In this document: one piece after another, positions 9,208 to 18,262 of the stretch
Layout: each line of letters opens with the position of its first letter
Numbering within the stretch: the first letter of the stretch is position 1
Source of the DNA: Clostridium_AM tanneri
Lineage (GTDB): Bacteria > Bacillota > Clostridia > Clostridiales > Clostridiaceae
Direction of reading: 5' to 3'
Length of the DNA: 64,000 bases
Assembly (NCBI RefSeq): GCF_033659955.1
Contig: NZ_JARUJP010000001.1
Coordinates: 1 to 64,000 of the forward strand
The notes under the pieces: model-generated
Databases searched by the model: none
What the model was told of the DNA's origin: nothing
What the model saw: the letters and a program-made list of their open reading frames with translations, nothing else
Made by a program: the position numbers and the translations under genes

Positions 9208-9483
9208 TTACTTTAAGAACATAGTAAGAGTTGATACTAATTCTTCTATTTTTTCCTCTGGTGTCTTCTCACCATCTCCACAAATTAAACAGGTCTTTGC
9301 ATAGTTCTCTAGAACTAATGCTCCTACCTTATTAATGGCTGCTCTTACTGCTGCAACCTGAATTAGGACATCTTTACAACAAACATCCCCCTCAACCATC
9401 TTCTCAATACCTTTAATCTGTCCCTCTATTCTTCTTAGCCTAGTTTGAATATCTTTTTTTGATACTACTTTTACTTCTTCCAT
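9208..9483 (-). CDS. CsoR/FrmR-family (DUF156) regulator lacking the His ligand
   Basis: 91 residues of the all-helical CsoR family, with the standard N-terminal RLRRIEGQIKGIEKMV. The family uses C36, H61 and C65 (CsoR numbering) for Cu(I). Here C36 and C65 are present, but position 61 is Tyr (LENYAKTC). C35 and C68 are extra cysteines. Loss of His with both Cys retained fits a thiol/persulfide or other non-copper sensor better than a copper sensor; this is inference. It lies 21 nt after the HAD phosphatase gene on the same strand. No efflux or sulfur gene lies next to it, so the target is unknown. Confidence 0.85.
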   Translation of the reverse strand: MEEVKVVSKKDIQTRLRRIEGQIKGIEKMVEGDVCCKDVLIQVAAVRAAINKVGALVLENYAKTCLICGDGEKTPEEKIEELVSTLTMFLK

Positions 9484-9504
9484 AAGTTATCACTCCTAAT
9501 CTTG

Positions 9505-10341
9505 CTATTCTTCACCACTTAATATAAACCTCTCTATAACCTCTGCTATCGCTCCATTATTGTTATCTCTTTCAGTAATAAAATCTGCTGTTTCTTTCAC
9601 ATATTCTGTAGCATTTTGTACCGCAATCCCTAAGCCAGCACATTTAATCATGCTGATATCATTTTCATCGTTACCAATTGCTATGCATTCTTCTATAGAA
9701 ACTCCATAATGGTCTGCTAAAAGCTTAAGAGCAGTACCTTTGGTTACTCCTTTACTATTTATTTCTATATTATCTATACCTGACTTTGTAGTTTCTATTC
9801 CTTCAATGTTATCTAATCTCTCTCTTAACTTAGACAGATACTCCAAATCATTATCCATAACTACAATTTTATTAATCTCTAATTCCTTTTCATTAACATA
9901 TTCTTTTGCATCACCTATTATCCTAATCTCAATTCTATGCTCTCTATCTACAGTCCTATTAAACTTATAGAATTTTTCTATTGCATGACCAAACTGTTCA
10001 CTGTATATAATATCCTCACTATAAAAGTGATAGTAGGTATCCTTACTTTCTCTTAAAACATCTATAATCTTTAAAAGCTCTTCTTTATTCAGTTTATTTG
10101 AATAAATAGCAGCCTTATGTTCATCTAGTATAATAGCTCCATTACAGCAAATCATCGGCTGATTCTTTGCTACTGTAGCTTCATAAAACTTTAGTCCACC
10201 AGGTATTCTTCCTGATGCTATTACAAACTTTACTCCCTTTTCAACAGCTTTACTAATCATATCTAAGTTATATTCAGATATATGTTTATTGTCATTTAAA
10301 AGTGTCCCATCCATATCTACTGCTATAATTTTATATTTCAA
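9505..10341 (-). CDS. Cof-type HAD-IIB phosphatase
   Basis: 278 residues, the usual length for Cof/YidA hydrolases. Motif I is DMDGTLLND at residues 9-17, motif II is the ASGR segment near residue 42, and motif IV is GNDENDISMI near residue 222. It acts on sugar phosphates or nucleotide-like phosphates; the substrate cannot be told. The gene is followed by the CsoR-like regulator after 21 nt and the two are probably co-transcribed. The upstream RBS is AGGAGG. Confidence 0.93.
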   Translation of the reverse strand: MKYKIIAVDMDGTLLNDNKHISEYNLDMISKAVEKGVKFVIASGRIPGGLKFYEATVAKNQPMICCNGAIILDEHKAAIYSNKLNKEELLKIIDVLRESKDTYYHFYSEDIIYSEQFGHAIEKFYKFNRTVDREHRIEIRIIGDAKEYVNEKELEINKIVVMDNDLEYLSKLRERLDNIEGIETTKSGIDNIEINSKGVTKGTALKLLADHYGVSIEECIAIGNDENDISMIKCAGLGIAVQNATEYVKETADFITERDNNNGAIAEVIERFILSGEE

Positions 10342-10458
10342 ACCTATACCTCCTGAGCATCAAATAGTTTATATACTAAGTTACCTTCATTTTAGTAATA
10401 AAATTCAGCCTAACTTCATAATGTTATTTATGAATAATTTATATTAGGGTGATATGTA

Positions 10459-10932
10459 TTGAAAAAAATATTGCTTTTTCTAGGTACTTTAACTATTATA
10501 ACTACCCTATTTATTGGGTGTAATTATAATTTAAACAGTATTAGTTTTAACAAAACTAAACCAAATAATTTCTACTACACAAATATTTTAGCTAAAAATC
10601 TAACTTTAGAATCAACCTGCAAAGCAATAATCTTAAACACAAACTTTTATAGAGAAAAAGAACTTGAAAAGGAAAGCATAGACAGTATTAGAAATTTACT
10701 AAAATCCTTTAATAAGAATAATTTTATACCTAAGCCAAAGGATCTTCCAGATAAACCTTCTTACAAAATCTATCTTACCTTTAGTAAAGAGAAACTTATA
10801 ATTAATGTATACAACGAAAAATACATATCAATCTATCCTTGGGATGGTAGTTATCCAATGGACTACATTGATATGAGCAGCACACCAGTTTCTTTAAACC
10901 TATTCAGTCTGTGCAAATATATTTTCAACTAA
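10459..10932 (+). CDS. Putative lipoprotein, unknown function
   Basis: 157 residues starting at TTG, which follows AGGGTGA; an in-frame ATG start is not available nearby. The N-terminus MKKILLFLGTLTIITTLFIGC is a lipoprotein signal with Cys at about residue 21 in an FIGC lipobox. The mature part is Lys/Asn-rich and ends in a segment with ISIYPWDGSYPMDYIDMS. It resembles small clostridial surface lipoproteins such as those in DUF4883, but I cannot confirm membership. It is probably membrane-anchored outside the cell. Confidence 0.7.
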   Translation: MKKILLFLGTLTIITTLFIGCNYNLNSISFNKTKPNNFYYTNILAKNLTLESTCKAIILNTNFYREKELEKESIDSIRNLLKSFNKNNFIPKPKDLPDKPSYKIYLTFSKEKLIINVYNEKYISIYPWDGSYPMDYIDMSSTPVSLNLFSLCKYIFN

Positions 10933-11048
10933 AACAAATGTATATCTACTTAACAAATATTTTTTTATTTTAATATTAAATTGTGTCATAGGTTAAATAG
11001 TAACATATATTAATATTATTAGAATTATTTTTAAAGGGTGATATATTA

Positions 11049-11705
11049 ATGTTTAATTGTCCACACTTACCAAGACTCAAGAAGCAATACAGAAATCCAG
11101 ACCCGGATACCTATGTAAGAGTACTTCATGCAAGTCCAAATGCTCCAGCAGTGGACGTATATGTAAATAATTCTCCAGTATTCCGAAACCTAAGCTACAG
11201 AGGATTTTCTCAGTATATACCATTACCTGGCGGTGGATTATATAACATAAAAGTCTTTCCTGCAGGAACTACAGTAAACCCTGTTATTAATACTAATATA
11301 TTTATACCTAACGGAAGAATTTATACTATTGCTGTTATAGGAGAACTTTCCGATATCAGTTTACTGCCAATAGAGGATCCACGTATACCAATAACCCCTG
11401 GAAAAGCTTCTATAAGATTCGTTCATTTATCACCAGATGCCCCAAATGTAGATATAACTCTTCCAAATGGTACAAAACTATTTAGCGACGTAGCTTATAA
11501 AGAAATTGAGCGATATATAAATGTTAATGCAGGCACATATACTCTACAAATGAGAATAGCTGGCACTAATAACATAGTATTGACGGTACCTAATATTAGG
11601 CTAGCTCCAAATAGATTTTACACTATATATGCCGTTGGTTTTGCATCTAAATCACCTGGTTTACAATTTTTAATTCCTCTTGACGGAAACAGTTACCTGC
11701 ATTAA
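11049..11705 (+). CDS. DUF4397 domain protein, two repeats
   Basis: 218 residues. Two DUF4397-type repeats are visible: YVRVLHASPNAPAVDVYVNN with IPLPGGGLYNIKVFPAG (residues ~18-70), and IRFVHLSPDAPNVDITLPNG with INVNAGTYTLQMRIAG (~120-175). There is no signal peptide; the N-terminus is MFNCPHLPRLKKQYRNPDPD. DUF4397 proteins of spore formers are often surface- or coat-associated, but no function is known. RBS AAAGGGTGA resembles that of the lipoprotein gene upstream. A perfect 16-bp hairpin follows the stop. Confidence 0.85.
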   Translation: MFNCPHLPRLKKQYRNPDPDTYVRVLHASPNAPAVDVYVNNSPVFRNLSYRGFSQYIPLPGGGLYNIKVFPAGTTVNPVINTNIFIPNGRIYTIAVIGELSDISLLPIEDPRIPITPGKASIRFVHLSPDAPNVDITLPNGTKLFSDVAYKEIERYINVNAGTYTLQMRIAGTNNIVLTVPNIRLAPNRFYTIYAVGFASKSPGLQFLIPLDGNSYLH

Positions 11706-11711
11706 CCTGCA

Positions 11712-11760
11712 GTATTAAAGGGAACTATCCACTACTTTGCTCGGTAGTTCCCTTTAATAC
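11712..11760. terminator. Bidirectional terminator
   Basis: A perfect 16-bp stem, GTATTAAAGGGAACTA with TAGTTCCCTTTAATAC, and a 17-nt loop between convergent genes. Confidence 0.9.
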
Positions 11761-11778
11761 AACACTACAATTTTAAAA

Positions 11779-12420
11779 TTAATATCCTAATTCTTTTCCT
11801 ACTATTATAACTTTTACTCTTCCCTTTTGAGCTTGTTTTCTCATTAATACGTAATCATTGCAGATTCTTTCATCACTACTGCACTCTACGCAATAACCAA
11901 CTTTTGTACAAGGTGTATTCCTATTTAGACGCTTAGTATTAGCTGGTGCGGCACAGCCTTTTGTTCTTTTAATAGCTTCATCCACATCTTTAACTATTTT
12001 ATTCACACCTACAATTACTATTACCTTATCAGGACCATAGAGCATAGCTGCAACTCTATTCCCATTTCCATCTACATTATATAATTCACCTTTTTCTGTT
12101 ACAGCATTGCTGCTTACAAAATAGGCATCTGCTAAAAAACTTTTTCTGAAAATATCTTTAGTGTCTGCAGCAGTTAACCCTTCCTTATACCTATCTAGGA
12201 AATTAAATTTTCCTTTTCTTAAAAACTCAATAACTCCTGTTTCAAAAAGAGTCATTGAACCTCCTACGGATACTGTATCTCCATCTGTAACAAATTCAGA
12301 TATTTTCTCTACTAGTGCTTTTTCATCTTGAACAAAGTAGGCGTCCATGTTGTTTTTCTCTAAATTTTCTATAGTTCTTTTGACTTTTTGCTCCATTACC
12401 CATTCAGTATTTTTGTCCAT
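11779..12420 (-). CDS. LUD-domain (LutC/YkgG-like) protein
   Basis: 213 residues of the lactate utilization LUD family (DUF162). Visible are TVSVGGSMTLFETGVIEFLR, YFVSSNAVTEKGELYNVDG, YGPDKVIVIVGVNKIVKD and a Cys-containing C-terminal stretch (CAAPANTKRL, CTKVGYCVECSS). LutC acts with LutA and LutB in lactate oxidation, but neither partner is here, so this is a stand-alone LUD protein of unknown substrate, common in clostridia. The start ATG at 12420 follows AGGGGGAAT. Confidence 0.88.
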   Translation of the reverse strand: MDKNTEWVMEQKVKRTIENLEKNNMDAYFVQDEKALVEKISEFVTDGDTVSVGGSMTLFETGVIEFLRKGKFNFLDRYKEGLTAADTKDIFRKSFLADAYFVSSNAVTEKGELYNVDGNGNRVAAMLYGPDKVIVIVGVNKIVKDVDEAIKRTKGCAAPANTKRLNRNTPCTKVGYCVECSSDERICNDYVLMRKQAQKGRVKVIIVGKELGY

Positions 12421-12493
12421 ACTAATTCCCCCTTAGTTTTTTATACCTATATATAGTATAAAAAATTAAGGAGATATTTTCAATCACTGAAAA

Positions 12494-12538
12494 AATAAAG
12501 GTGTTTTTAGAAGAGAAGCTTCTAAAAACACCTTTATT
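12494..12538 (-). terminator. Terminator of the cold shock gene
   Basis: A perfect 20-bp stem with a 5-nt loop (12494-12513 with 12519-12538), followed on the minus strand by ATTTTTT. It ends the csp transcript and shields the LUD gene. Confidence 0.9.
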
Positions 12539-12613
12539 CAATGAATTGTCTCTTAATTTAGTTAACTAATCTATAGAATAAGCATGGAATTAGTACTCAT
12601 ATCCTAATTCCCC

Positions 12614-12817
12614 TTATATTTTCTGAACGTTTGAGGCTTGAAGGCCTTTATCTCCCTGAACTACATCATACTTAACGGATTCTCCTTCATTTAAGTTCTT
12701 TCTTTTCCCCTCTTCTTTTATAGCAGAGTAATGAACAAATACATCATTACCATCCTCTCCAGATATAAATCCATATCCTTTTTCGTCATTAAACCATTTT
12801 ACTACACCTGTTAACAT
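12614..12817 (-). CDS. Cold shock protein, CspA family
   Basis: 67 residues, one CSD/OB fold. RNP1 (KGYGFISG) and RNP2 (DVFVHYSAI) are intact, as are WFNDEK and KGLQASNV. It binds single-stranded nucleic acid and acts as an RNA chaperone. The gene is monocistronic: GGAGGT before the ATG and a strong terminator behind. About 130 nt separate it from the upstream CAX gene, enough for its own promoter and leader. Confidence 0.95.
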   Translation of the reverse strand: MLTGVVKWFNDEKGYGFISGEDGNDVFVHYSAIKEEGKRKNLNEGESVKYDVVQGDKGLQASNVQKI

Positions 12818-12947
12818 TAAAACAAACCTCCAAATATGTTATTTATGTCATTGTCTAAAAATCAATCTTGAAATAGCAGTTATTTAATAAACTTTTAAAT
12901 AATGACAGTAGTATTATTTACAAAACCTTTTAAATAATACATATTAA

Positions 12948-13988
12948 TTATATCAAAAAGGAAATGGCTATTATAATATATACTGCTATAAGCTGAATTC
13001 CTTCAAGCCAATTAGACTCTCCGTCGCTAGCTACCCTATTTGCTATTAGCACAGAGACTATTAGGGCCACTAGCTCAAACTCATTAAATACTATACTCAT
13101 AGGCTTAAATAAAAGACTTAAAAATACTAATATTGGTGCAACAAATAGAATTATTTGCAGACTTGATCCAATAGCTATTTCGATAGCTACATCCATCTTA
13201 TTCTTCATCGCCATAATAATTGCGGTACTATGCTCTGCAGCATTGCCTATAATAGGTATAAGTATTATCCCTACAAAAAATTCACTTAACCCTATAGCCT
13301 CAGTCATAGGTTCTACAGAACTAACTAAAATTTCACTTTCAAAGGCAATTGCAACAGTTGCTAATATAAGAACTATAACCGATTTTTTTAAACTCCATTT
13401 AGCCTCCCCATCTTCTGTGTGCTCTGAGCCGTATAAATCCTTATGTGTATAAAAAGAAAAGAAAAGACCTAATATATAAATTATAAACATAGCAATGGCT
13501 ATACCAACACTTAACCATTCATACTTCTGGGTAAGGAGATCATTTTTTATTGTGTGAGTAAATATAGCTGGTATACTAAGACCAATAATTGCAAAAAGCA
13601 GCATACTAGAGGATGTCTCTACTACATTTTTATTAAACTTTTGAATTTTGTACTTACAGCCTCCTAAAAACATACTAGCTCCTAAAACAAGCAGTATGTT
13701 TCCTATTACAGAGCCAGCAATGGAAGCCTTAACCACATCAAAAAGTCCAGCTTTTAATGCAAAAAAGGCTATTATTAGCTCTGTTGCATTTCCAAAGGTA
13801 GCATTTAAAAACCCTCCTATCCTAGGACCGGAGTAGAAAGAAATCTCCTCTGTAGCCTCGCCCATAACTCCAGCAAGAGGTACTATTGCCAGGGATGAAA
13901 TAACAAAAAGCATTATAGGGCTGAGATGAATTAATTCAGCAATTATACTAATTGGAATAAAAATTAAAAAGTACCTTAAAAATTTCAT
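12948..13988 (-). CDS. cax: Calcium/cation-proton exchanger, CAX family
   Basis: 346 residues with about eleven hydrophobic helices. The two family repeats are visible: GGFLNATFGNATELIIAFFA (residues ~58-77) and IPIIGNAAEHSTAI (~247-260). An acidic linker (GSEHTEDGEAKW) lies between the halves. It exports Ca2+ or other divalent cations in exchange for protons at the cytoplasmic membrane. RBS AAAGGAG precedes the ATG. No partner gene is nearby. Confidence 0.93.
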   Translation of the reverse strand: MKFLRYFLIFIPISIIAELIHLSPIMLFVISSLAIVPLAGVMGEATEEISFYSGPRIGGFLNATFGNATELIIAFFALKAGLFDVVKASIAGSVIGNILLVLGASMFLGGCKYKIQKFNKNVVETSSSMLLFAIIGLSIPAIFTHTIKNDLLTQKYEWLSVGIAIAMFIIYILGLFFSFYTHKDLYGSEHTEDGEAKWSLKKSVIVLILATVAIAFESEILVSSVEPMTEAIGLSEFFVGIILIPIIGNAAEHSTAIIMAMKNKMDVAIEIAIGSSLQIILFVAPILVFLSLLFKPMSIVFNEFELVALIVSVLIANRVASDGESNWLEGIQLIAVYIIIAISFLI

Positions 13989-14194
13989 TTTGTAACTCCT
14001 TTCAATTACAGTAAGCCTTATTGTTATATTTTATCACTACTTCCATTAAAAAATAAATAATTTATCACAAATTCGGTAAACTTCTTTAATATAAACCTTT
14101 TCTAAAGTAATTATTAAATGGTATAATTAATAATGTCGATTTTTATCTTAATATAATAAAAACCTTTTATTATTTATTTAGAGGGAGTAAAAAT

Positions 14195-14578
14195 ATGAAA
14201 AAAGGAGATAAAATAGCAGCAGTATTAATCGCAGCTTTAATCATGATAAGTATTGTCGGAGTCTTTAGTTATAAGCAATATGTGAAAAGTTCTCATCCTG
14301 TAGCAGTAATAAAACAAGATGGTAAAGTTATTAAAACTATAGATTTAAGTTCTTCAAAAGGAAAGCAACAATTCAAAATTCCTTATGACGAAAACAATTA
14401 CAATATTGTGGAAGTGGAATCAGGAAAAATCCGATTTATTGATGCAGATTGTCCTGATAAAGTTTGCGTTAAAACCGGATGGATTTCAAAACCTGGTGAA
14501 AGTGCAGTTTGTCTTCCGCATAAAACTATTATTAATATCGAAGGAAATAATGAAAATTATGACCAAATATCTAGTTAA
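14195..14578 (+). CDS. NusG domain II-like membrane-anchored protein
   Basis: 127 residues with a single N-terminal helix (residues ~8-27) and an extracytoplasmic NusG-II-like domain. The domain has the paired cysteines in DADCPDKVCVKTGW and CLPHKTIINIEG. Proteins of this type sit beside Gx transporter genes in many Firmicutes, often near rnf or apbE genes; here the Gx gene follows 40 nt later. The molecular role is unknown. RBS AGGGAG precedes the ATG. Confidence 0.85.
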   Translation: MKKGDKIAAVLIAALIMISIVGVFSYKQYVKSSHPVAVIKQDGKVIKTIDLSSSKGKQQFKIPYDENNYNIVEVESGKIRFIDADCPDKVCVKTGWISKPGESAVCLPHKTIINIEGNNENYDQISS

Positions 14579-14618
14579 AAATTCACCTTAGTTTTTAACT
14601 CTTTGTGAGGTGCCTTTT

Positions 14619-15137
14619 ATGAATAAAACAAAGAAAATGGTTTTTTTAAGCTTTCTAGTTAGTATTGCCTTAGTTATCTATGTGATAGAAGCACAAATTC
14701 CTGTTTTGTTTCCTGGAATTAAATTAGGCCTTGCAAATATAATTTCTCTTGCAGCACTAATATTAATTGGTTGGAAAGAAGCTCTCCTAATTATGTTTCT
14801 GAGGACTATATTAGGCTCAATCTTTGGTGGAAGTATGTCAGCCTTTATGTTTAGTATAGCTGGAGGACTTTTAAGTAATATAATTATGATTGTTCTCTAT
14901 AAATCCTTTAAAGAATCTATGAGCTTGTGGACAATAAGTATCTGTGGTGCAATATTTCATAACATAGGACAACTACTTGTAGCTTCCTTTGTAGTTCAAG
15001 ACTTTAGAATTTACGTATATCTTCCTATACTACTAGTATCTGCAGTAATTACAGGATATTTTATAGGTCTTTGTACTAAATTTTTAAACGCTCATCTAAA
15101 TAAACTTTCAATGTTTAAAGATGTTATTTCTAAGTAA
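14619..15137 (+). CDS. Gx transporter family membrane protein
   Basis: The ATG at 14619 is chosen because GAGGTG lies just upstream; a GTG at 14610 falls inside that RBS. The 172 residues form about five helices with the family pattern FPGIKLGLANIISLAALILI and LRTILGSIFGGSMSAFMFSI. It belongs to the group formerly labelled heptaprenyl diphosphate synthase component I, now thought to be ECF-S-like transporters. The ligand is not known. It forms an operon with the NusG-II protein. Confidence 0.85.
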   Translation: MNKTKKMVFLSFLVSIALVIYVIEAQIPVLFPGIKLGLANIISLAALILIGWKEALLIMFLRTILGSIFGGSMSAFMFSIAGGLLSNIIMIVLYKSFKESMSLWTISICGAIFHNIGQLLVASFVVQDFRIYVYLPILLVSAVITGYFIGLCTKFLNAHLNKLSMFKDVISK

Positions 15138-15204
15138 TACTACTTTAAAATAGGAATTAGTTTTAGACTTGATTCAGCAAATTTTTTTTGATCGGAGGTA
15201 GTCT

Positions 15205-15291
15205 ATGCCATCTTATATAACAGATGCCATGCTTGTAGTTGGTATCATATTAATAGTTTATACATTTCTTCCAAAAAGAAAAAGAAAGTAG
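15205..15291 (+). CDS. 28-residue membrane microprotein (candidate)
   Basis: A short frame with a textbook RBS (GGAGGT, 6 nt before ATG) 67 nt after the Gx gene and before a strong terminator. The product MPSYITDAMLVVGIILIVYT is a single hydrophobic helix, then a basic tail FLPKRKRK. The composition is typical of membrane microproteins, with the basic end expected inside. It may be translated from the same mRNA as the Gx transporter. No known family is recognised. Confidence 0.6.
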   Translation: MPSYITDAMLVVGIILIVYTFLPKRKRK

Positions 15292-15311
15292 ATTTCAACA
15301 TAGCAAATTTA

Positions 15312-15375
15312 TGCGACACAAAAACTTACGTGTACTGAACACTGGTGCTCAATACACGTAAGTTTTTGTGTCGCA
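15312..15375. terminator. Bidirectional terminator
   Basis: A perfect 23-bp stem (15312-15334 with 15353-15375) between convergent genes, containing AAAAACTTACGTGTA and its complement. Confidence 0.92.
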
Positions 15376-15383
15376 TCTATTTA

Positions 15384-16655
15384 TTAAGCAGCTACCTTAT
15401 CAGACTGCTCTTTATTTTCCCCAGAGTCAATGTCAAGCTTTAATATCTTTGCAAAATATTTAGCTGTACTTGCCTGGAAAGTTAACGTAATAATTATAGC
15501 CATAGAAGTTACTGCGGATATTATATCTGCATTTTGTATCTTCATGGATATAAGCATACCAGCTAAGGCAGCAGGTATAACACCTGTTTCTCTTGTCCAC
15601 ATAAGATACGCTATTTCTCTTATATTCCACTTTGCCTTTCTATCAAATATTACTGAAAACAACACTGATACTGGTCTTGCTATAAACACAAATCCAAGAA
15701 CTATAATTAAAGCCTTTCCCCAGTATTTCGATAGTATCGCAAAGTTCATTTGAACACCTAAAAGAACAAATATCATTATTCTAAGCATAGAAATTGTTAC
15801 TTCTTTAAACTTAGAATGAAGTTCATATGATTCTTCATCTACAGAAGCTAATCCAAACATCTTTTTGTTACCACAAACCATTCCAACTATAAATACTGCC
15901 ATGAACCCGCTAAAACCAAAATGTACTGCAGTAACATAGGATGCAAGCACTAAAGCTACCGCTACTTCTCCAGCATAGCCTCTTAATACTCCCACTTTAG
16001 CTTCGGATACAAGTGCTGTACCTAAAAAGCCGAATATAGCTCCTACTACAGTTCCTCCACCTGCTTCTTTTAGTAATTCAATAATGCTATGACCTAAAGA
16101 AAAAGATCCTCCTGAAATAATACCTATAATTGCAAAAGTCATTATTGCACCTACTGCATCATTAAAAGCTGACTCTGAGATTATAGTTTGCTTAAGCTTT
16201 GGACTTATATTCATATTCTTAAATAATGGAACAAGTACTGACGGATCTGTAGATGCTATTACTGATCCTAAAAGCAACGCATAGATAAAATCAATGTGAA
16301 GCACTTTATAAGCAAAAAATCCTGTTATAAAGGCAGATATTATTACACCTGCTGTAGCAAGCACTGCTACAGAACCTTTTACTTCGTTTAATACCTTTAA
16401 CTGTATTTCCCTACCACCATCGTATAAAATATAAGCTGCTCCAAAGGTAAGTATAAGCTGATTTTCTATTGGATAGCTACTAAAATCTACAAGATTCAGA
16501 ACTGATGGACCTACGATTATACCAGCTATTATGAATAATACTACATCTGGCATTTTAATCTTTTTACCTATTTTGGCGAATACCACTCCTGAAATTATAA
16601 TAATAAATAAAAGTTTCATCAAATTTTCCGCTAATAATACTGTATTGCCTTCCAT
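15384..16655 (-). CDS. Cation:proton antiporter, CPA1/NhaP-like
   Basis: The ATG at 16655 is preferred (TAGGAGAT upstream); a longer frame to 16712 has no RBS. The 423 residues form about twelve helices. They include VVLFIIAGIIVGPSVLNLVD, AAYILYDGGREI, the ND-type ion site in SESAFNDAVGAIMTFAI, and MWTRETGVIPAALAGML. The ND motif fits an electroneutral Na+(K+)/H+ exchanger of the CPA1 group. It lies directly downstream of two rnf operons on the same strand, separated by a terminator. It could exchange Na+ and H+ gradients made by Rnf and pyrophosphatase (inference). Confidence 0.9.
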   Translation of the reverse strand: MEGNTVLLAENLMKLLFIIIISGVVFAKIGKKIKMPDVVLFIIAGIIVGPSVLNLVDFSSYPIENQLILTFGAAYILYDGGREIQLKVLNEVKGSVAVLATAGVIISAFITGFFAYKVLHIDFIYALLLGSVIASTDPSVLVPLFKNMNISPKLKQTIISESAFNDAVGAIMTFAIIGIISGGSFSLGHSIIELLKEAGGGTVVGAIFGFLGTALVSEAKVGVLRGYAGEVAVALVLASYVTAVHFGFSGFMAVFIVGMVCGNKKMFGLASVDEESYELHSKFKEVTISMLRIMIFVLLGVQMNFAILSKYWGKALIIVLGFVFIARPVSVLFSVIFDRKAKWNIREIAYLMWTRETGVIPAALAGMLISMKIQNADIISAVTSMAIIITLTFQASTAKYFAKILKLDIDSGENKEQSDKVAA

Positions 16656-16715
16656 TCTAATACATCTCCTAAAATATTGATTTTTAACTATATTGATTAG
16701 TAGTAGTAACACAGC

Positions 16716-16753
16716 AATAATGCAAGACTACTTTATTGCAGTCTTGCATTATT
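16716..16753 (-). terminator. Terminator of rnf operon 2
   Basis: A 13-bp perfect stem (AATAATGCAAGAC with GTCTTGCATTATT) with a 12-nt loop, between rnfB and the antiporter. The U tract is poor. Confidence 0.65.
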
Positions 16754-16792
16754 ACCTAGATTTCTATACAAATTAAACTTTAATAGAATAAA

Positions 16793-17623
16793 TTACTGAG
16801 CTTTTTCGTATTTTACTTCCTTGCCATAAGCTATTAGAGCCTTTGTAGGACATTTCAACACACAAGCAAAGCACTGATCACATTTTGATTTGTCAACTAC
16901 CGGTAAATTGTTCTCAAAAGTAATAGCACCATGTGGACAAGCTTTTTCGCATAGTCTACAAGTTATACAGCCAGTCTGACAGACATCTTTAACTTCTTTT
17001 AACTTATTTTTCGAATTACATGCTACACGAACAACTGCTGATAGAGGTTTCAATTCAATCAATGCTTTTGGACACGCCTTAACGCAGGCTCCACAAGCAA
17101 CACAATTGTCTTTATTTACTACTGCTATTCCATCTACTATATCAATAGCATCAAACTGACAAGCCTTGATACAGCTTCCGTACCCCATGCATCCAAACTC
17201 ACAGGACTTAGCTCCTGTACCTGGTACCACCATAGCATCTCTACAATCTATAGTACCATAGTAGTTCCCTTTTTGTTTTGCCTGACTGTTACAGCCTCCG
17301 CACTTGATAAAGGCTTTTAGTGGTTCTGAATCACTACTAACTTCAACACCCATTATTTGAGCTATTTGTTCAGTAACTTTAGCGCCTCCAACTGTACAAG
17401 CATTTGCAGGTGCACCTTCTTCAACAACCGCTGAAGCGTAAGCGTCACAACCTGCATATCCGCAGCCTCCACAGTTTGCACTTGGAAGACACTCTCTTAT
17501 TAATGGAACTCTTTCATCAACTTCTACCGCAAATTTCTTGGATGCATATCCTAAAACCACACCGAATGTAACTCCAAGTCCTCCTATACTAGCTAAAGGA
17601 AGAACTAATTGACTTATTTCCAT
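16793..17623 (-). CDS. rnfB: Rnf complex subunit RnfB (operon 2)
   Basis: Ferredoxin-oxidising iron-sulfur subunit of the Rnf ferredoxin:NAD+ oxidoreductase. 276 residues with an N-terminal membrane helix. Next comes the Fe-S domain NCGGCGYAGCDAYA...ACTVGG (~residues 48-80). Several [4Fe-4S] motifs follow: CEFGCMGYGSCIKACQ, CVACGACVKACPKA, CITCRLCEKACPHG and CDQCFACVLKCPTKA. All four motifs have regular CxxCxxCxxxC-type spacing, unlike the last motif of the paralogue in operon 1. It is the last gene of the operon, 12 nt after rnfA. Confidence 0.96.
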   Translation of the reverse strand: MEISQLVLPLASIGGLGVTFGVVLGYASKKFAVEVDERVPLIRECLPSANCGGCGYAGCDAYASAVVEEGAPANACTVGGAKVTEQIAQIMGVEVSSDSEPLKAFIKCGGCNSQAKQKGNYYGTIDCRDAMVVPGTGAKSCEFGCMGYGSCIKACQFDAIDIVDGIAVVNKDNCVACGACVKACPKALIELKPLSAVVRVACNSKNKLKEVKDVCQTGCITCRLCEKACPHGAITFENNLPVVDKSKCDQCFACVLKCPTKALIAYGKEVKYEKAQ

Positions 17624-17635
17624 TTATTGTACCTC

Positions 17636-18214
17636 CTACTTTATTAATCCTGAGAAGCCTAAGAATGCTATTGACATTATTCCCGCAGTAATTAATGTTA
17701 TTGGCAATCCCTCCATTGATTTTGGCATACTCTCGTTTGCATCTAATCTCTCTCTTATGCCTGCAAGTAAAACTATAGCAAGCATATATCCAAGGCCTGC
17801 ACTTATTCCGAAAACTAAAGATTCAATTAAAGTATATTTTTCCTGCATGTTTAGTATAACTGCACCTAAAACTGCACAGTTCGTCGTTATTAGTGGAAGG
17901 AAAATCCCTAATGATTTATAAAGTGCTGGACTTTTCTTTTTTATAACCATTTCAACAAATTGTACTAAAGATGCAATAACTAATATAAAGGCTATATTAT
18001 ATAAATAAGTAATGTGCAAAGGTACAAGTATAGCATTATATACCACATATGATATTAAAGAGGATAGCGCCATAACGAACGTAACCGCAAATCCCATACC
18101 TGTTGCAGTCTCAACTTTTTTAGAAACTCCTAAAAATGAACATATTCCTAAGAATCTAGATAGTAGAAAGTTGTTAACTAGGAGTCCCGAAAGTACTAAC
18201 ATGAATAATTTCAT
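17636..18214 (-). CDS. rnfA: Rnf complex subunit RnfA (operon 2)
   Basis: 192-residue integral membrane subunit with six helices. It holds half of the intramembrane Fe-S site shared with RnfE; the expected cysteines are seen in RFLGICSFLGVSK (~residue 25) and TTNCAVLGA (~112). LVNNFLLSRFLGI and PALYKSLGIFLPLI are family marks. It is separated from rnfE by 48 nt and followed by rnfB after 12 nt. It is clearly diverged from RnfA of operon 1. Confidence 0.96.
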   Translation of the reverse strand: MKLFMLVLSGLLVNNFLLSRFLGICSFLGVSKKVETATGMGFAVTFVMALSSLISYVVYNAILVPLHITYLYNIAFILVIASLVQFVEMVIKKKSPALYKSLGIFLPLITTNCAVLGAVILNMQEKYTLIESLVFGISAGLGYMLAIVLLAGIRERLDANESMPKSMEGLPITLITAGIMSIAFLGFSGLIK

Positions 18215-18262
18215 CGCTTTTCCACCCTTCTTTCTGAGTTGTAATCAAAATAATTTAATATT

